This document shows positions 11,440-21,904 of a stretch of 64,000 nt of DNA, piece by piece (position 1 is the stretch's first letter; each line of letters begins with the position of its first letter). Under the pieces are notes generated by a model. It did not search any database. It saw nothing but the letters and a program-made list of their open reading frames with translations, and was not told where the DNA came from. Position numbers and translations under genes: made by a program. This stretch comes from Rhabdophis nuchalis (taxonomy: Eukaryota > Chordata > Lepidosauria > Squamata > Natricidae). The DNA is taken from NCBI GenBank assembly GCA_039707465.1, contig CM077645.1:149725503-149789502 (forward strand). Reading direction: 5' to 3'.

Positions 11440-11575
11440 AACAAGCTGCAACGATTCACTTAAGAAATGTGGCAAGAAAAGTCATAAAGCGGGACAAAAT
11501 TCACTTAACAAATACCTTACTGAGCAACATAAATTTTGGTCTCAATTGTGGTTGTAAGTTGAGAACTATGTGTAC
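11440..11575 (-). mobile_element. DNA repeat G fragment
   Basis: The minus strand resembles the element split at 26885-26934 / 30246-30480 and the copy at 59685-60165 (ungapped reminders are 'cttaacaa...', 'gagcaac', 'gtggttgtaagttgagaac'). It looks like a non-autonomous DNA transposon; the family was not identified. Confidence 0.5.
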
Positions 11576-11696
11576 TATTATTAATTTACAGAAAATTGAG
11601 GGCTAAGGCTGAGAAATAGTACCGTATTTTTTGGAGTATAAGGCGCACCAGAGTATAAGAGGCACCCAGGTTTTGAAGAGGCAATTTTTTTTAAAA

Positions 11697-12298
11697 TAGG
11701 TAGGTAGATAGAGGGATAGAGAGGGAGAGAAAGAGAGAGAAATACAGTAGGTAGGTAGGGAGAGAGAGTAGGTAGGTAGGCAGAGGGAGGGAGGGAGAGA
11801 GAGAGAGAGGGAGAGAAAGAGAGAGAAATACAGTAGGTAGGTAGGGAGAGAGAGTAGGTAGATAGGTAGGTAGGTAGAGGGAGGGAGAGAAATAGAGAGA
11901 GGGAGAAATACAGTAGATAGGTAGGGAGAGAGAGAGAGTAGGTAGATAGGTAGATAGAGGGGGGAGATATAGAAATACAGTAGGTAGGTAGGGAGAGAGA
12001 GTATGTAGGTAGGTAGGTAGAGGGATAGAGAGAGAGAACTAGAGAGAAAGAGAAATGCCGTAGATAAGTAGGGAGAGAGAGAGTAGGTAGGTAGGTAGGT
12101 AGGTAGGTAGGTAGGTAGAGGGAGGGAGGGAGATAGAGAGAGAAAGAAAGAGAAATACAGTAGGTAGGTAGGGAGAGAGAGAATGTAGGTAGGTAGGTAG
12201 GTAGAGGGATAGAGAGAGAGAAATATAGGTAGGGAGAGAGAGAGAGTAGGGTCCGTTTGGAGAAGGGCGGGGTATAAATTTAATAAAATAAATAAATA

Positions 12299-12329
<31 letters not shown>

Positions 12330-12440
12330 AATGCAGTAGATAGGTAGGGAGAGAGAGTAGGTAGGTAGGTATATAGAAGGGGGGAGAGAAATACAGTAGA
12401 TAGGTAGGGAGAGAGAGAGAGTAGGTAAGTAGATAGGTAG
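11697..12440. repeat. GGTA/GAGA minisatellite
   Basis: Imperfect higher-order units of roughly 50-90 bp combine runs of GGTA, GAGA tracts and 'gaaatacagtag'. The long minus-strand open frame here (317 codons of Pro-Thr-Tyr-Leu) is only the translated repeat. The same unit occurs in inverse orientation at 15536-15790 and 46172-46650. Confidence 0.9.
12246..12320 (+). mobile_element. Short LINE 3' tail inside the minisatellite
   Basis: The block 'gtccgtttggagaagggcgg' followed by 'ggtataaattt' and AAATAA/AT repeats is a typical end of a CR1/L2-group LINE. It interrupts the GGTA array. Confidence 0.7.
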
Positions 12441-13057
12441 ATGTTTCCAGGTGTATTTAGGTGCTGGAGAAGGAAATCACTGACCACCTTTGGAACAAAT
12501 CTTTGTTTCTGCAGGCACAGTAGTTGACCAACGTAATTCTCTAAGTAGTTGACCAACGTAATTCAATCACTCTAACTAAACAGCTTTCCAAAAGGGAACC
12601 CCCCCCCCTTTTGCACTTTGCAAACCTCCCCTAAATGGCCCGTTTTTCATGAAAATGGGCCCATTTTTTTCAAATAAAAGGCATGAATAGCCTTGGAGGG
12701 GCTTGCAGAGTGCTCTTAGCAGGCTGTGGGGGGTGCGCAAAATGAGGAAAAAATGGCCCATTTTTTCGTGAAAAGGGACCATTTTTTGGTCAAAGAAATT
12801 GCATGCATAGCCTTATGGAGGCTTATAGAGTGCTGCTGGGGGCTGGGGGGACAAAAACACCCTGTTTTTTGCTCATTTCTGCCCTCCCCAGCCCCCAGGA
12901 GCTCTCTGGAAGCCTCCATAAGGTATGCACCATTTTGGTGAAGGGGCGGGGTTTCAGGAGGCAAAAAAATGCTGTATTCACTGAATAAGACGCATCCAGA
13001 TTTTCAGCTTCTTTTTGGAGGAAAAAAGGTGCGTCTTATACTCCAAAAAATACGGTA

Positions 13058-13744
13058 TCTTTGTTTTTATTGAGTTCATGGCTCATTGAGACAAATTCTA
13101 AACTGAGGATTTTCTAGTTCACAGATTCTTTTTTTCCCCCCAAACCATAATTTGCAGCTTGTATGGGATTTCAAGAAGAAAAACAGCAATAATAGGGAGA
13201 GTTGTCCAGCATAGGTAATTTCAAGGACTAAAGCTGACAATGCTACAGAATATGTACATGGCTATGGCTGTTTATAACCCTCACATGGGATAGCAGGTCT
13301 TTATTGGAACAGATAGCTGGAGTAAGTTTGGAGTCTTCAGTATTATTATTATTATTATTTTTAGAAAAAACACCACAAAGCATATTATAGGATCACTGTG
13401 GTTACTAGATTAAGAAAAAAGCAATACATAAAAATAAATAAAAAGCAATAAAAAGCAATAAATAAATTCCATATGTTTCTGTTTGGAAGCTTAATGCTTT
13501 GGTATGTAAGCCTTGAACTAGCATTCTTTTGTAATTTCCCACAGTTGGCTAACAGGCAAGGATATTTTTTTTTTCAGTCAGAAAATCTGTATTTATAATA
13601 TTTGGCAAACTAGCTATAATTCACAAAGACTGGTGTATCTGGTTTCTTATGGTGTGTTTCACTAGTTCATCTGATAGTTTGTTGTATAAGATTGACTAAA
13701 TATAATTTCTACTTTCAAAGATACGAGGAATAAAATAGAGTTGG
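13058..13744. other. Unassigned sequence
   Basis: A short (ATT)n at 13341-13358 and AATAA-rich DNA at 13430-13465. Nothing else recognised. Confidence 0.55.
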
Positions 13745-13752
13745 AGTTCAAT

Positions 13753-14236
13753 CAGGGGTGAAATCCTCCCGGTTTGGCTCGGTTTGGCTGAACCAATAGA
13801 GATGATTGTAGTTGGTTCTGTGAACCAGTAGTAAAACAAAAAGGTTCCGAGGATCGCGCGGCTCAGATTTAAAAAGTGAAAAGAAAGCTTCCGACGATTG
13901 TGCAGCTCCCAGCTGATCTGCACGATCGTCGGAAGCTTTCACCCTCACTTTTTAAAGCATTTTTTTCCTGCCAGTTGAGGTGAATAGACAGGAAAAAAAA
14001 TACTTTAAAAATGGAATAAAAGAGCTTCTGACGATCGTGTGGATCAGCTGAGAACGATGCGATTGTCGGAAGCTTCCCCCCCCACTTTAAAATCATTTTC
14101 TGCTGCCTATTCGTCCGAACCGGCAGGAAAAAAATGTTTTAAAAAGTGAAAAAATGTTGCCCACCCAATCACATGACCCTCCCACAAAGCCATGCCCATA
14201 GAATGGGTGATAAATTTTTTTTAGATTTCACCAATG
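13753..14236. mobile_element. hAT-type MITE, family E relative with hairpins
   Basis: It starts CAGGGGTGAAATCC and ends GATTTCACCAATG. The flanks AGTTCAAT and AGTTGATT agree in 6 of 8 bases. The interior holds a 58-bp hairpin at 13883-13940 (23-bp arms, one mismatch) and a second, weaker one with the same core near 14030-14075. Confidence 0.75.
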
Positions 14237-14451
14237 AGTTGATTATATTAATCTGTTTGGTAAAGTTAGTTCACACTGTGTCAATAATACAAACTTGTTC
14301 ACATTACTGAGACTGAATTTGATCTGGTCTAGCAGGTCAAGGGAATATGCAAATCAAATAGCTGTCATGTTTAAATATTAAATTTTACAAATAAATAAGT
14401 TAATAAATAATAAGTAAATAAATGTTATAGGACTATAAAAGCATAGGAGTT

Positions 14452-14995
14452 TGTTGTGGCCCCGCAGGGACCGGATGAGCTGCTGATGGACTCTTCTGGC
14501 GAGGAACCATATGAGTCTGCCCTGGAAGCTAAGGAAGACTCTGGGGGGTGTTCAGAGTCAGAGCAGGAACCAGAGAGGCTGGTTGGCCACCAGGAGGTGC
14601 CTGGGTCATGGAGAAGTGGGGAGGATCAAAGGCAGTTTGTCCATGATGCAAGAGTGAGCAAAGCTGAGAGGCGGAGGCAGCAATTATGTCGTAGGCAGGC
14701 TCACAGACGGTGATTAGGCACCAGGTGGTTGTTGAGTGGCCCCTCCCAAGAGAGCTTATAGGTGAGGCGACGGGAGAGGACATTTGCAGGAAACAATTGT
14801 TCAAAATTAGTAGTCAAGAAAGTCTGTCTGCGAATTCCATTTGTGTTGGTTTGTTTGGAATATCTGTGTGAAAGGTCGCTGCAGAGCTAACATGAGTTGT
14901 CTGGGCTCTCAGCCAAAGGACTTGTTATCTTTTTAATTAAACAGTGGCAAACAGCCAAGCCTGTGTTCTGGTCTATTCACAGGCCGGGGGACAGA
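14452..14995 (+). mobile_element. Candidate solo LTR (family unknown)
   Basis: It runs from TGTTGTGGCCCC to about GGGGACAGAACA, about 540 bp, with an AATTAAA signal near the 3' end. The layout resembles LTRs seen in squamates. I could not confirm a target duplication. The 85-codon frame at 14456-14713 lies inside the LTR and is probably chance. Confidence 0.5.
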
Positions 14996-15006
14996 ACAGG
15001 TTTCTA

Positions 15007-15083
15007 TAATATTATATACATATGCATATGCATATGCATATGCATATACATAAACATATACATATACATATACATATACATAT

Positions 15084-15135
<52 letters not shown>

Positions 15136-15145
15136 CATACATACA

Positions 15146-15180
<35 letters not shown>
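15007..15180. repeat. (ATATGC)/(ATATAC)/(ATAC)n microsatellite
   Basis: Hexamer units grade into ATAC tetramers. It abuts the 3' end of the minus-strand tRNA-headed repeat at 15186-15505, so it may be an expanded tail. Confidence 0.95.
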
Positions 15181-15181
<1 letters not shown>

Positions 15182-15185
15182 CACT

Positions 15186-15505
15186 TGTGTCACAACACCC
15201 TGGTAAGCCTCAATTAAGGGAGGAAGCATACTGCTTACCTTTTCTGTCTTTTGGCTCATCACCAGAGACCATCTAGACAGAAAGCTATTAGTTTCGTTGT
15301 GTCTTTTTTTTTTTTTACATGTGTGTTAGGTTATGAACTGATAAATAAATAAAAAAGGGAGACTAGGATAGATCTATTTCGAGCTTTTTAGCTCTCATCA
15401 GCTAGCCATACCCTTACTGGAATTTGAACCGGGGCTGTAATACATGTTAGGCAGATGTTTTAGCCACTAAGCCACCAGGTTCTCCTCCTGATCAGCTGAG
15501 AAACA
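15186..15505 (-). mobile_element. tRNA-headed SINE-like repeat, family T
   Basis: The minus strand reads: tRNA-like head with A-box-like 'tggcttagtggctaaa', B-box GGTTCAAATTCC, the block 'gctcgaaatagatctatcct', a middle part with 'ctaacacaca', and a tail with 'tctagatggtctctggtg' and 'cctcccttaatt'. Other copies are at 31335-31857, 32265-32492 and 55697-56265. A B-box in this arrangement points to Pol III origin. Confidence 0.8.
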
Positions 15506-15512
15506 AGCACAT

Positions 15513-15531
15513 AACCCTAACCCTAACCCTC
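15513..15531. repeat. Interstitial telomere-like (CCCTAA)3
   Basis: Three head-to-tail CCCTAA units sit between the family T repeat and the CTAC array. Confidence 0.9.
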
Positions 15532-15535
15532 CCCC

Positions 15536-15863
15536 TACCTATCTACTGTATTTCTCTCTCTCTATCTCCCTCCCTATCCCTTTATCTACCTACCTACCTA
15601 ACTACACACTCTGTCTTCCTACCTAACTACCTACCTACCTACCTACCTACCTACTGTATTTCTCTCTCTCCCTCTCTCTCCCTCTCTCCCTACCTACCTA
15701 CCTACCTACCTACTCTCTCTTTCTCCCTCCCTCCCTACTGTATTTCTCTCTCTTTCTCTCCCTCTCTATCCCTCTATCTACCTACCTACTTTTTTTAAAG
15801 TTGCCTCTTCAAAACCTGGGTGCATCTTATACTCCGGTGCGTCTTATACTCTGAAAAATACAG
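15536..15863. mobile_element. Partial family H MITE with CTAC minisatellite
   Basis: It shows inverse orientation to 11622-13055. The CTAC/CTCT array (15536-15790) runs into 'ttgcctcttcaaaacctggg' and ends in a diverged terminus (...GAAAAATACAG) followed by TA. The other terminus and the right half are missing. Confidence 0.75.
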
Positions 15864-15865
15864 TA

Positions 15866-17500
15866 TTTTTACTGAATTTATAAATTTATAAGTAAAATCT
15901 TCTTCAAACTTGATTCTGTCTACACCTTTATATCCTTCTTCAAAACATCAATATAACACTATTTTGCTTCTATTTTATGATCCAAGGTAGAACTTGTTTC
16001 ACATTTTTCTCCTTCAAGAACTAATGCTATTCTGGGATTAATTCCTAAATGATACATGTGTGAGAGTGTGTATGTATATATACACATGGGGGCAGAATCT
16101 TTCTAAGTCAAAATAAATGTTGGTCTCTTTTCCTTGACTGTGACATGGCACGGATGAGTTATATTCATTATCCTAAGGTTTCTTTAATGACATGACAGTC
16201 AACTCATCTCAATAACAAGTTCTCGTGACTCAACAAAAACAAATAATTTGTGAAATAAGATCACTGGATCTGGGTTACTGAGTGCATGGGGTGTCTAAAT
16301 TATCATTCTAGAACTAATTCTGATACAAAATGTGCATAGATTTGTCTGTTAACTATTTTCAATTGCTTGTTGAATCTGTTCCAATTGGCCTCAGACCAGT
16401 CTGTGAACATCCATGATAATTGTAATGTTCTAAAATTCTCTCAGATATTTTTATCTGCAAGAAACGTAGGGGCCCACATAAGTTTATTGTCATCAGACAA
16501 TATTGATGGTGACTGTATCTACAGTAATGCAGAAAATTGAAAATGGATACATGTGAAACACAATAAGGAATATAGTGACAACTAAGCCTTACTTTTTTCA
16601 TGTGACAACAACTGAAGAATGCTCACCATAGATTTTAGAGTGCCTGAAATACTGTAACCTGCAAAGGGTTATCCACACAGCACATATATTTTAGAATATA
16701 TGGCAACTTATGCATTACCACAAAAATATATAATGTGAGTGACCCTTAAATCAAACAAGCTCCCATTTAACAAATAAATAGAAAAGCAGGGCAAGCAAGC
16801 CATTTTCCCTAGCAAACTTGGACATTAAAAATGACAGAACAGTTCCCAAACTGAGCTTTCTAACCCCAATAGTAGCAGCCTCACTAGGATAAACTAAATC
16901 ATCTCTACAAGCTGGTTTCTATAAGCCAATGAACATGACAAAAGGGTGCTATTATAATATAAAGCTCAGAATATCTGGCACTTCAACTGAATAGATTAAA
17001 AATATTATAATGGGTCTGTCATTGCTGTGACAATGAAAACAAGACTACAGGCAGAAAATAATATTTTATTAATATTATGCAGCAGGTCACCTGAACAAAT
17101 TATCAGGAGATAATCTTGTGATTCTTTTCACCTTGAGCTATTGTTATTTATCTGAAAAAACCCCTCAGTATATTTATGGTCGTTGCTATTCCAAAGCAAT
17201 ATTGAACATTCAACTTCAGATGAATTGAATTATAGTTTAAGAGTGTCCAGGTTGGCTAAGAAATTTGGAAGATTGTAGATTATGCATTTGGTGGTAATTA
17301 CATAGGGATATGATATAAAGTTATGTACTTCCATTTTTTCAATGAAAAAATCAATAGGAACACAGAACCTCTGATCTAGGGGCAAATGGAGCTAGCTAGT
17401 ATCTCTTTTGCATCTCCACTGCTCTACTGAAATAAATGGAGCCAAGTGATATTTCCTTTTTAGCAATTTTGGGGAGGCTGTGAGCGGAATGGATTATGGG
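15866..17500. other. Unassigned AT-rich sequence
   Basis: Looks single-copy. No recognised repeat or exon. Confidence 0.6.
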
Positions 17501-17508
17501 AAATATAC

Positions 17509-17800
17509 CAGAGGTGGTATTCAGAAGGTTCTGACCAGTTCTGGAGAACCAGTAGCAGAAGGTTTGAGTAGTTTGGAGAGCTGGTAAATGCTACCTCTGG
17601 CTGGCCCTGCCCCCATCTATTCTCTGCCTCCCAAGTCCCAGCTGATCAGGAGAGAATTGGGATTTTGCAGTAACCTTCCCCTGGAGTGGGGAGAGAATGG
17701 AGATTTTACAGTATCCTTTCCCTGCCACACCCACCAAGCCACGTCACCCCAAGCCACGCCCACAGAACCGGTAGTAACATTTTTTTGAATCCCACCGCTG
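17509..17800. mobile_element. hAT-type MITE, family E
   Basis: Ends CAGAGGTGGTATTC and GAATCCCACCGCTG. The flanks AAATATAC / GAATATAC match in 7 of 8 bases. Confidence 0.85.
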
Positions 17801-17808
17801 GAATATAC

Positions 17809-18618
17809 CCAAGGCACCCATTTCCCCCTTAAAACCTTTTAATAATGAAATCTTCAGTATCTTCATAAAACCTGGGTGATTCTGGAATTGATGCAAATTG
17901 TGCCTCTCTGACTTACAACTATGTCTGAAAAATTTGAGTCCAAATCACATAAAGTTTGCCTTTGAGGCAAATCAGCTGCTAGTATCACCTTCTTTTCTTT
18001 ATGGTGATATGATGATTATAAGGCATGCACACATTTGGCATATTAGAAGTGTCATCTGAATGCTTTTTCCTTTCCTTGATTGATATCCTGAAGCAAGAGT
18101 TCATATTAGTCTGGTTATGTGGAGAATTTACCTCTAAGTGTGCTTTTATTATGACAATAGCCTCTATGGCATTGATCATAAAGTTTTTCTCCCTGCCTCC
18201 TTCATTGTTTTACATCAGCTGGGAGGATATGCTGCACCATGCATGATGTAAGGTCTTGGCAATTAAGAAAATGGCAATAGAAAGTAGTTATTTTTTAAAT
18301 TATACCACTGAGTAATTACACAAAATCTAATGGTGAACCATTCCCAAGATGCTTGACCAATTGTTCTATGAATTAATTTCAGTATTGTGGATACAAGCAT
18401 GATGGCGAGAGTATTTTTTATGATTTGGAAGAAGTCTTTAATAACTTCTGCTTTCCACTTTTCCATCCCAATGCTACATCATTTCTGGTAACATGCCAAT
18501 ACATATTTTATTTTTCATGGTGAAATTTTTGTTGCATTTAAACAAACAAGGCTATTATAGTAAGAGCCACATAATAGATTGCCAAATATTATGTACAATA
18601 AAAAGATACCTTTCTTTT
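17809..18618. other. Unassigned sequence
   Basis: No gene or repeat recognised. Short frames around 17985-18246 show no family signature. Confidence 0.55.
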
Positions 18619-18626
18619 ATCTATAA

Positions 18627-18762
18627 CAGGGGTGTCAAATTGGCGCCCACAGGCCACATGTGTCACACACAGGCCACACCCATCCCAGCTCCGTGAATCA
18701 GAAAAATGCTGTGCAATGTCATTTGATGGGAAATTTGTCACATGGCAAGTTTGACACCCATG
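18627..18762. mobile_element. hAT-type MITE, family A, internally deleted
   Basis: Ends CAGGGGTGTCAAATT and AAGTTTGACACCCATG. The target duplication is degraded. Confidence 0.8.
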
Positions 18763-18983
18763 ATATAAAGAGAGATTAAATCAATACATTCAAGTTTTGG
18801 ATTAGGAGGGTCAGATGCTTGTATAATCATGAACATTAAATGTTTTAGTTCAAGTGTGAAAAAACACATTTCCTTCTTTCATTTTCCAAATTTTTAGTCC
18901 AATCAGCAATAAAAAGCCACATATATTGCTTATACGTACATTATGGCAATTTCACACTGATCAGAGAAAGGAGCATAGACTTA

Positions 18984-19308
18984 AAGGTAAAGATTCTCCT
19001 CACACATATGTGCTAGTCATTCCTAACTCTAGGGGGTGGTGATCATCTTTGTTTCAAAGCCCAAGAGCCAGCGATGTCCGAAGACATCTCCGTAGTCATG
19101 TGGCTGGCATGACTAAATGCTGAGGTGCACAGAACGCTGTTATCTTCCCATCAAAGGTGCTTCCTATTTTTCTACTTGCATTTTTTACATGCTTTCGAAG
19201 TGCTAGGTTGGCAGAAGCTGGGACAAGTAACGGGAGCTTACTCTGTTATGTGGCGCTAGGGATTCGAACCACTGAACTGCCAACCTTTCTGATCGAGCTC
19301 ATAGCCAT
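18984..19308 (-). mobile_element. Sauria-type SINE with BovB-like tail
   Basis: The minus strand starts with a tRNA-like head carrying a perfect B-box GGTTCGAATCC (19260-19270). It continues through 'ctgggacaa...'-type central sequence (here read inverted). It ends with 'aatgactagcacatatgtg' and an ACCTTT-type terminus, the tail shared with BovB LINEs. A tRNA head plus a BovB tail is the known plan of Sauria SINEs. Confidence 0.85.
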
Positions 19309-19990
19309 GTTAAATGTTGCCACAAAGTCTAATCAATATTATTCAATCATTAATTGCATTGTAACCAGGGACTATTCTTTCTATACACTTCTTAACTATA
19401 AAAGCAACACCATTTCTTCTTTGTTTTTCATGTCCTGAGTAATAAATGGTGTCATCTTCTGACTGAAAGTATTTGATCCCAGTCCATCTCAATTCACTGA
19501 TGTCTAAAATATTAATTTGTAATTGTTTCACTTCATTTTTCACCATGTTAAGCTCTTTCATATTTAGTCACCTTCCTACATCCCACATTCCTATTGTAAT
19601 TCTATCTTTGCAGTTTCGGATTTTCTTTTTCTGAATAGCAATATCTGCAATTAGGCATCCTGAAAGCTTTAATGTAGGTAACTCATAAACACCATAAACA
19701 TCATAACTCATTAACCACCATTGTGGTTTTCTTGGTAAAAATACGGGAGTGGTTTACCATTGTCTTCTCCTGCATAGTATGAATTGATGCCCTTTTCCAC
19801 TGCTACTAAATTGATCGTCTGCCTCCAACATCTTTCTATCTCACTGCAGCCCAATATAGATGCCTGCTAACTTTAAGATGTCCTTCACATCGTGGCTGAC
19901 CTTGCTGGGTATATATACTTCAGCACACACTCCCAATCTTCCTCACTCATCACACTCACCCACCCATCCCACCATGATGAGATAAGACAG
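19309..19990 (-). pseudogene. BovB LINE 5' part: 5' UTR and endonuclease start
   Basis: The minus-strand frame at 19343-19561 encodes the beginning of a BovB-type apurinic endonuclease domain (MKELNMVKNEVKQLQINILD, then ELRWTG and NGVAFIVKK). Similarity continues past a stop to about 19309 (IILIRLCGN-like). DNA from 19562 to about 19990 is the upstream 5' region. The reverse transcriptase part is absent; a Sauria SINE, which depends on BovB, lies where it would be. Function of the intact protein: nicking target DNA for retrotransposition. Confidence 0.75.
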
Positions 19991-20830
19991 CAGGACTTGG
20001 CAGGAGAGACGTGCATTTAGTGCAAAATAATTTTTACACTAATATAAAACTGGTTAGTTCCTTTCCAAATGGCTTGTTTCTTGGGCTTCTTTATGACTTC
20101 ATTTTATAAAATAAGACAGCACGAAACAATAGCTATATATCCTGCTCAGTGAAGTGATCAATGAGCATTATAACTGAAAGATCTTCCAAATTAGGAGCCT
20201 AATTGCAACCAAGCTCTGTACAATACCACTAGAAAGGCACAGTTCTGAAGCCCAAAGGCAGAGCTTAAACACAGGAACAATCTCTTTTGTCAGTGAATGA
20301 GTGTATTGTTCACTCTTTGGAAAGCTGACAGAAAAGCTTGTTGCTGACTTTTCCTATGGACTGAAGGAAATTATTAAGTATATCTATATATCCTACAAAT
20401 GTTATTTCAAACAGTAATGTAAAACAAAGTTAAAACAAAGCACATTTTTAAAACTTTAATGCATGCAATGCCCTCCAGTTTCAACTGACTCTATTCCTTT
20501 TTTTGATTTTAAGTTGTACTGTTCAAAAGCATTTCACTTCAGGTGAGACAAATTTATGTACATTGTGAAAAAATAAATTAGCATGTAAAAAAATATAGAA
20601 GGAAAGCTTGTTGGTGTAAGGTAGCCCAAATTTAGAAGGAATTGAGGAGCATCTTTTTCAATAAATAAATAACAAATACAAATATTTATTTGTAAAATAA
20701 AATAATACTCATACTGCTGCTGAACTATTGCTCTTTTATTTATTCACTGAGTTGAATGGCACACTCATAATTGTGCCAGTGACTGTAAAATAAAGTGCAG
20801 TTTTCACCTGACAACACTGCAATATGAATT
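19991..20830. other. Unassigned AT-rich sequence
   Basis: No element recognised. Confidence 0.55.
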
Positions 20831-21690
20831 TAATAATAATAATAATAATAGCCAAATTTATTGACCGCTCAATAAATAAAAACAATAAATATACAACATA
20901 CATAACAAAATTAAAAACAGATTAAATTAATTCCTGTGCTAAAATCCCATTAACTAAAAATCCCCATACATTTAAAAACCCATAGAGAGAGAGACTACCC
21001 TAGGCCGGCCAGGCGGAAAAGATGAGTCTTCAATTTCAAGCGGAAGGAGCGGAGGTCCGTGGTCGTTCTAATATCGGGGGGAAGGTCGTTCCAGAGGGCC
21101 GGGCCCGCCACAGAGAGAGCCCTTCCCCTCGGGTTGAGCCTGAGTCCATTGCTTCCCATCCAGATCCGCACGGCTTCCAGGCACTGGCACATCACCGCTA
21201 CGGCATCGTTGGGGTGGTTTGGGGTAGATATATACAGCTGAGTATCATCAGCGTATAGATGGTACTCTACCCCAAAACCACGGATGATCTCACCCAGCGG
21301 CTTCATGTATGCATTAAACAGGAGAGGCGAGAGGACCGACCCCTGAGGCACCCCACATGTGAGGGGTCTCGGGGTCGACCTCTGCTCCCCTGCCAACACA
21401 AATTGCGATCGGCCAGAGAGGTAGGAGGAGAACCACCATAAAACGGTGCCTCCCACCCCCAACCCCCCCAGCCGATGCAATAGGATACCATGGTCGATGG
21501 TATCGAAAGCCGCCGAGAGGTCTAATAGGACCAGGATGGAGGAACAACCCCCATCTCTGGCCCTCCAGAGATCATCTACCAACGCGACCAATGCCGTCTC
21601 GGTGCTATGCCCGGGCCGAAAGCCGGACTGGCGCGGGTCTAGATAATTTGCATAAATAGAGAAGTGGAATGTTATTATTTTTGACATAAT
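20831..21690 (-). mobile_element. CR1/L2-group LINE, 5'-truncated and internally deleted
   Basis: The 3' end lies at an (AAT)n run (20832-20850). The 3' UTR (20851-20994) and then the ORF2 frame follow on the minus strand. It shares its tail with 5226-5713 and the other copies. Confidence 0.88.
20995..21687 (-). pseudogene. LINE ORF2 reverse transcriptase fragment (CR1-L3/L2-like)
   Basis: A 230-codon open frame reads as a non-LTR reverse transcriptase: [13 protein letters not shown] near residue 20, [13 protein letters not shown] near 55, the [13 protein letters not shown] palm segment near 113, and the catalytic YADD box near 145. After GSNGLRLNP the frame jumps directly to the C-terminal tail ([20 protein letters not shown]), which in a full element is several hundred codons on. 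So a large in-frame deletion fused the palm to the tail. The endonuclease domain is lost by 5' truncation. The enzyme would copy LINE RNA at the nicked target; this copy cannot act alone. The clade name is from motif reading only. Confidence 0.88.
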
Positions 21691-21904
21691 AACCTTTTAT
21701 TATTGGCAGTGCTACTAAAACTAATTCAACTTTTTAAAAACTTTGCAACCTTTAAAATTTTTTTAAGTGTACATCCTATTTATTGAAACCAAAACTGAGA
21801 TGTTCAAACTATTTATTCATTAGTTTTACATTTTGCTTTTACCTTCAGGAAATTAAATCAGTATATGTAACTCTTGCTCCTCCTATTTTCCTACCCAAAA
21901 ACCA

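Larger units (their letters stand above)
11622..13055. mobile_element. TA-target MITE (family H) containing a minisatellite
   Basis: The left end CCGTATTTTTTGGAGTATAA and the right end TTATACTCCAAAAAATACGG are perfect inverted repeats, flanked by TA on both sides (11620-11621, 13056-13057). This suggests a Tc1/mariner-type or similar TA-targeting transposase. The left part is the GGTA/GAGA array. The right part (12590-12960) holds two diverged copies of a block of about 140 bp. No transposase is encoded. A partial copy is at 15536-15863. Confidence 0.85.

Noticed and set aside
11603..12556. 317-codon minus-strand open frame rich in Pro-Thr-Tyr-Leu
   Set aside because: It is the translation of the GGTA/GAGA minisatellite. 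The long frame results from a repeat unit without stops.
14456..14713. 85-codon acidic frame
   Set aside because: It lies inside a candidate LTR and has no recognisable motif. A capped product from the LTR cannot be excluded but is not supported.
15513..15531. Chromosome end
   Set aside because: Only three telomeric units, with tens of kilobases of sequence on both sides.
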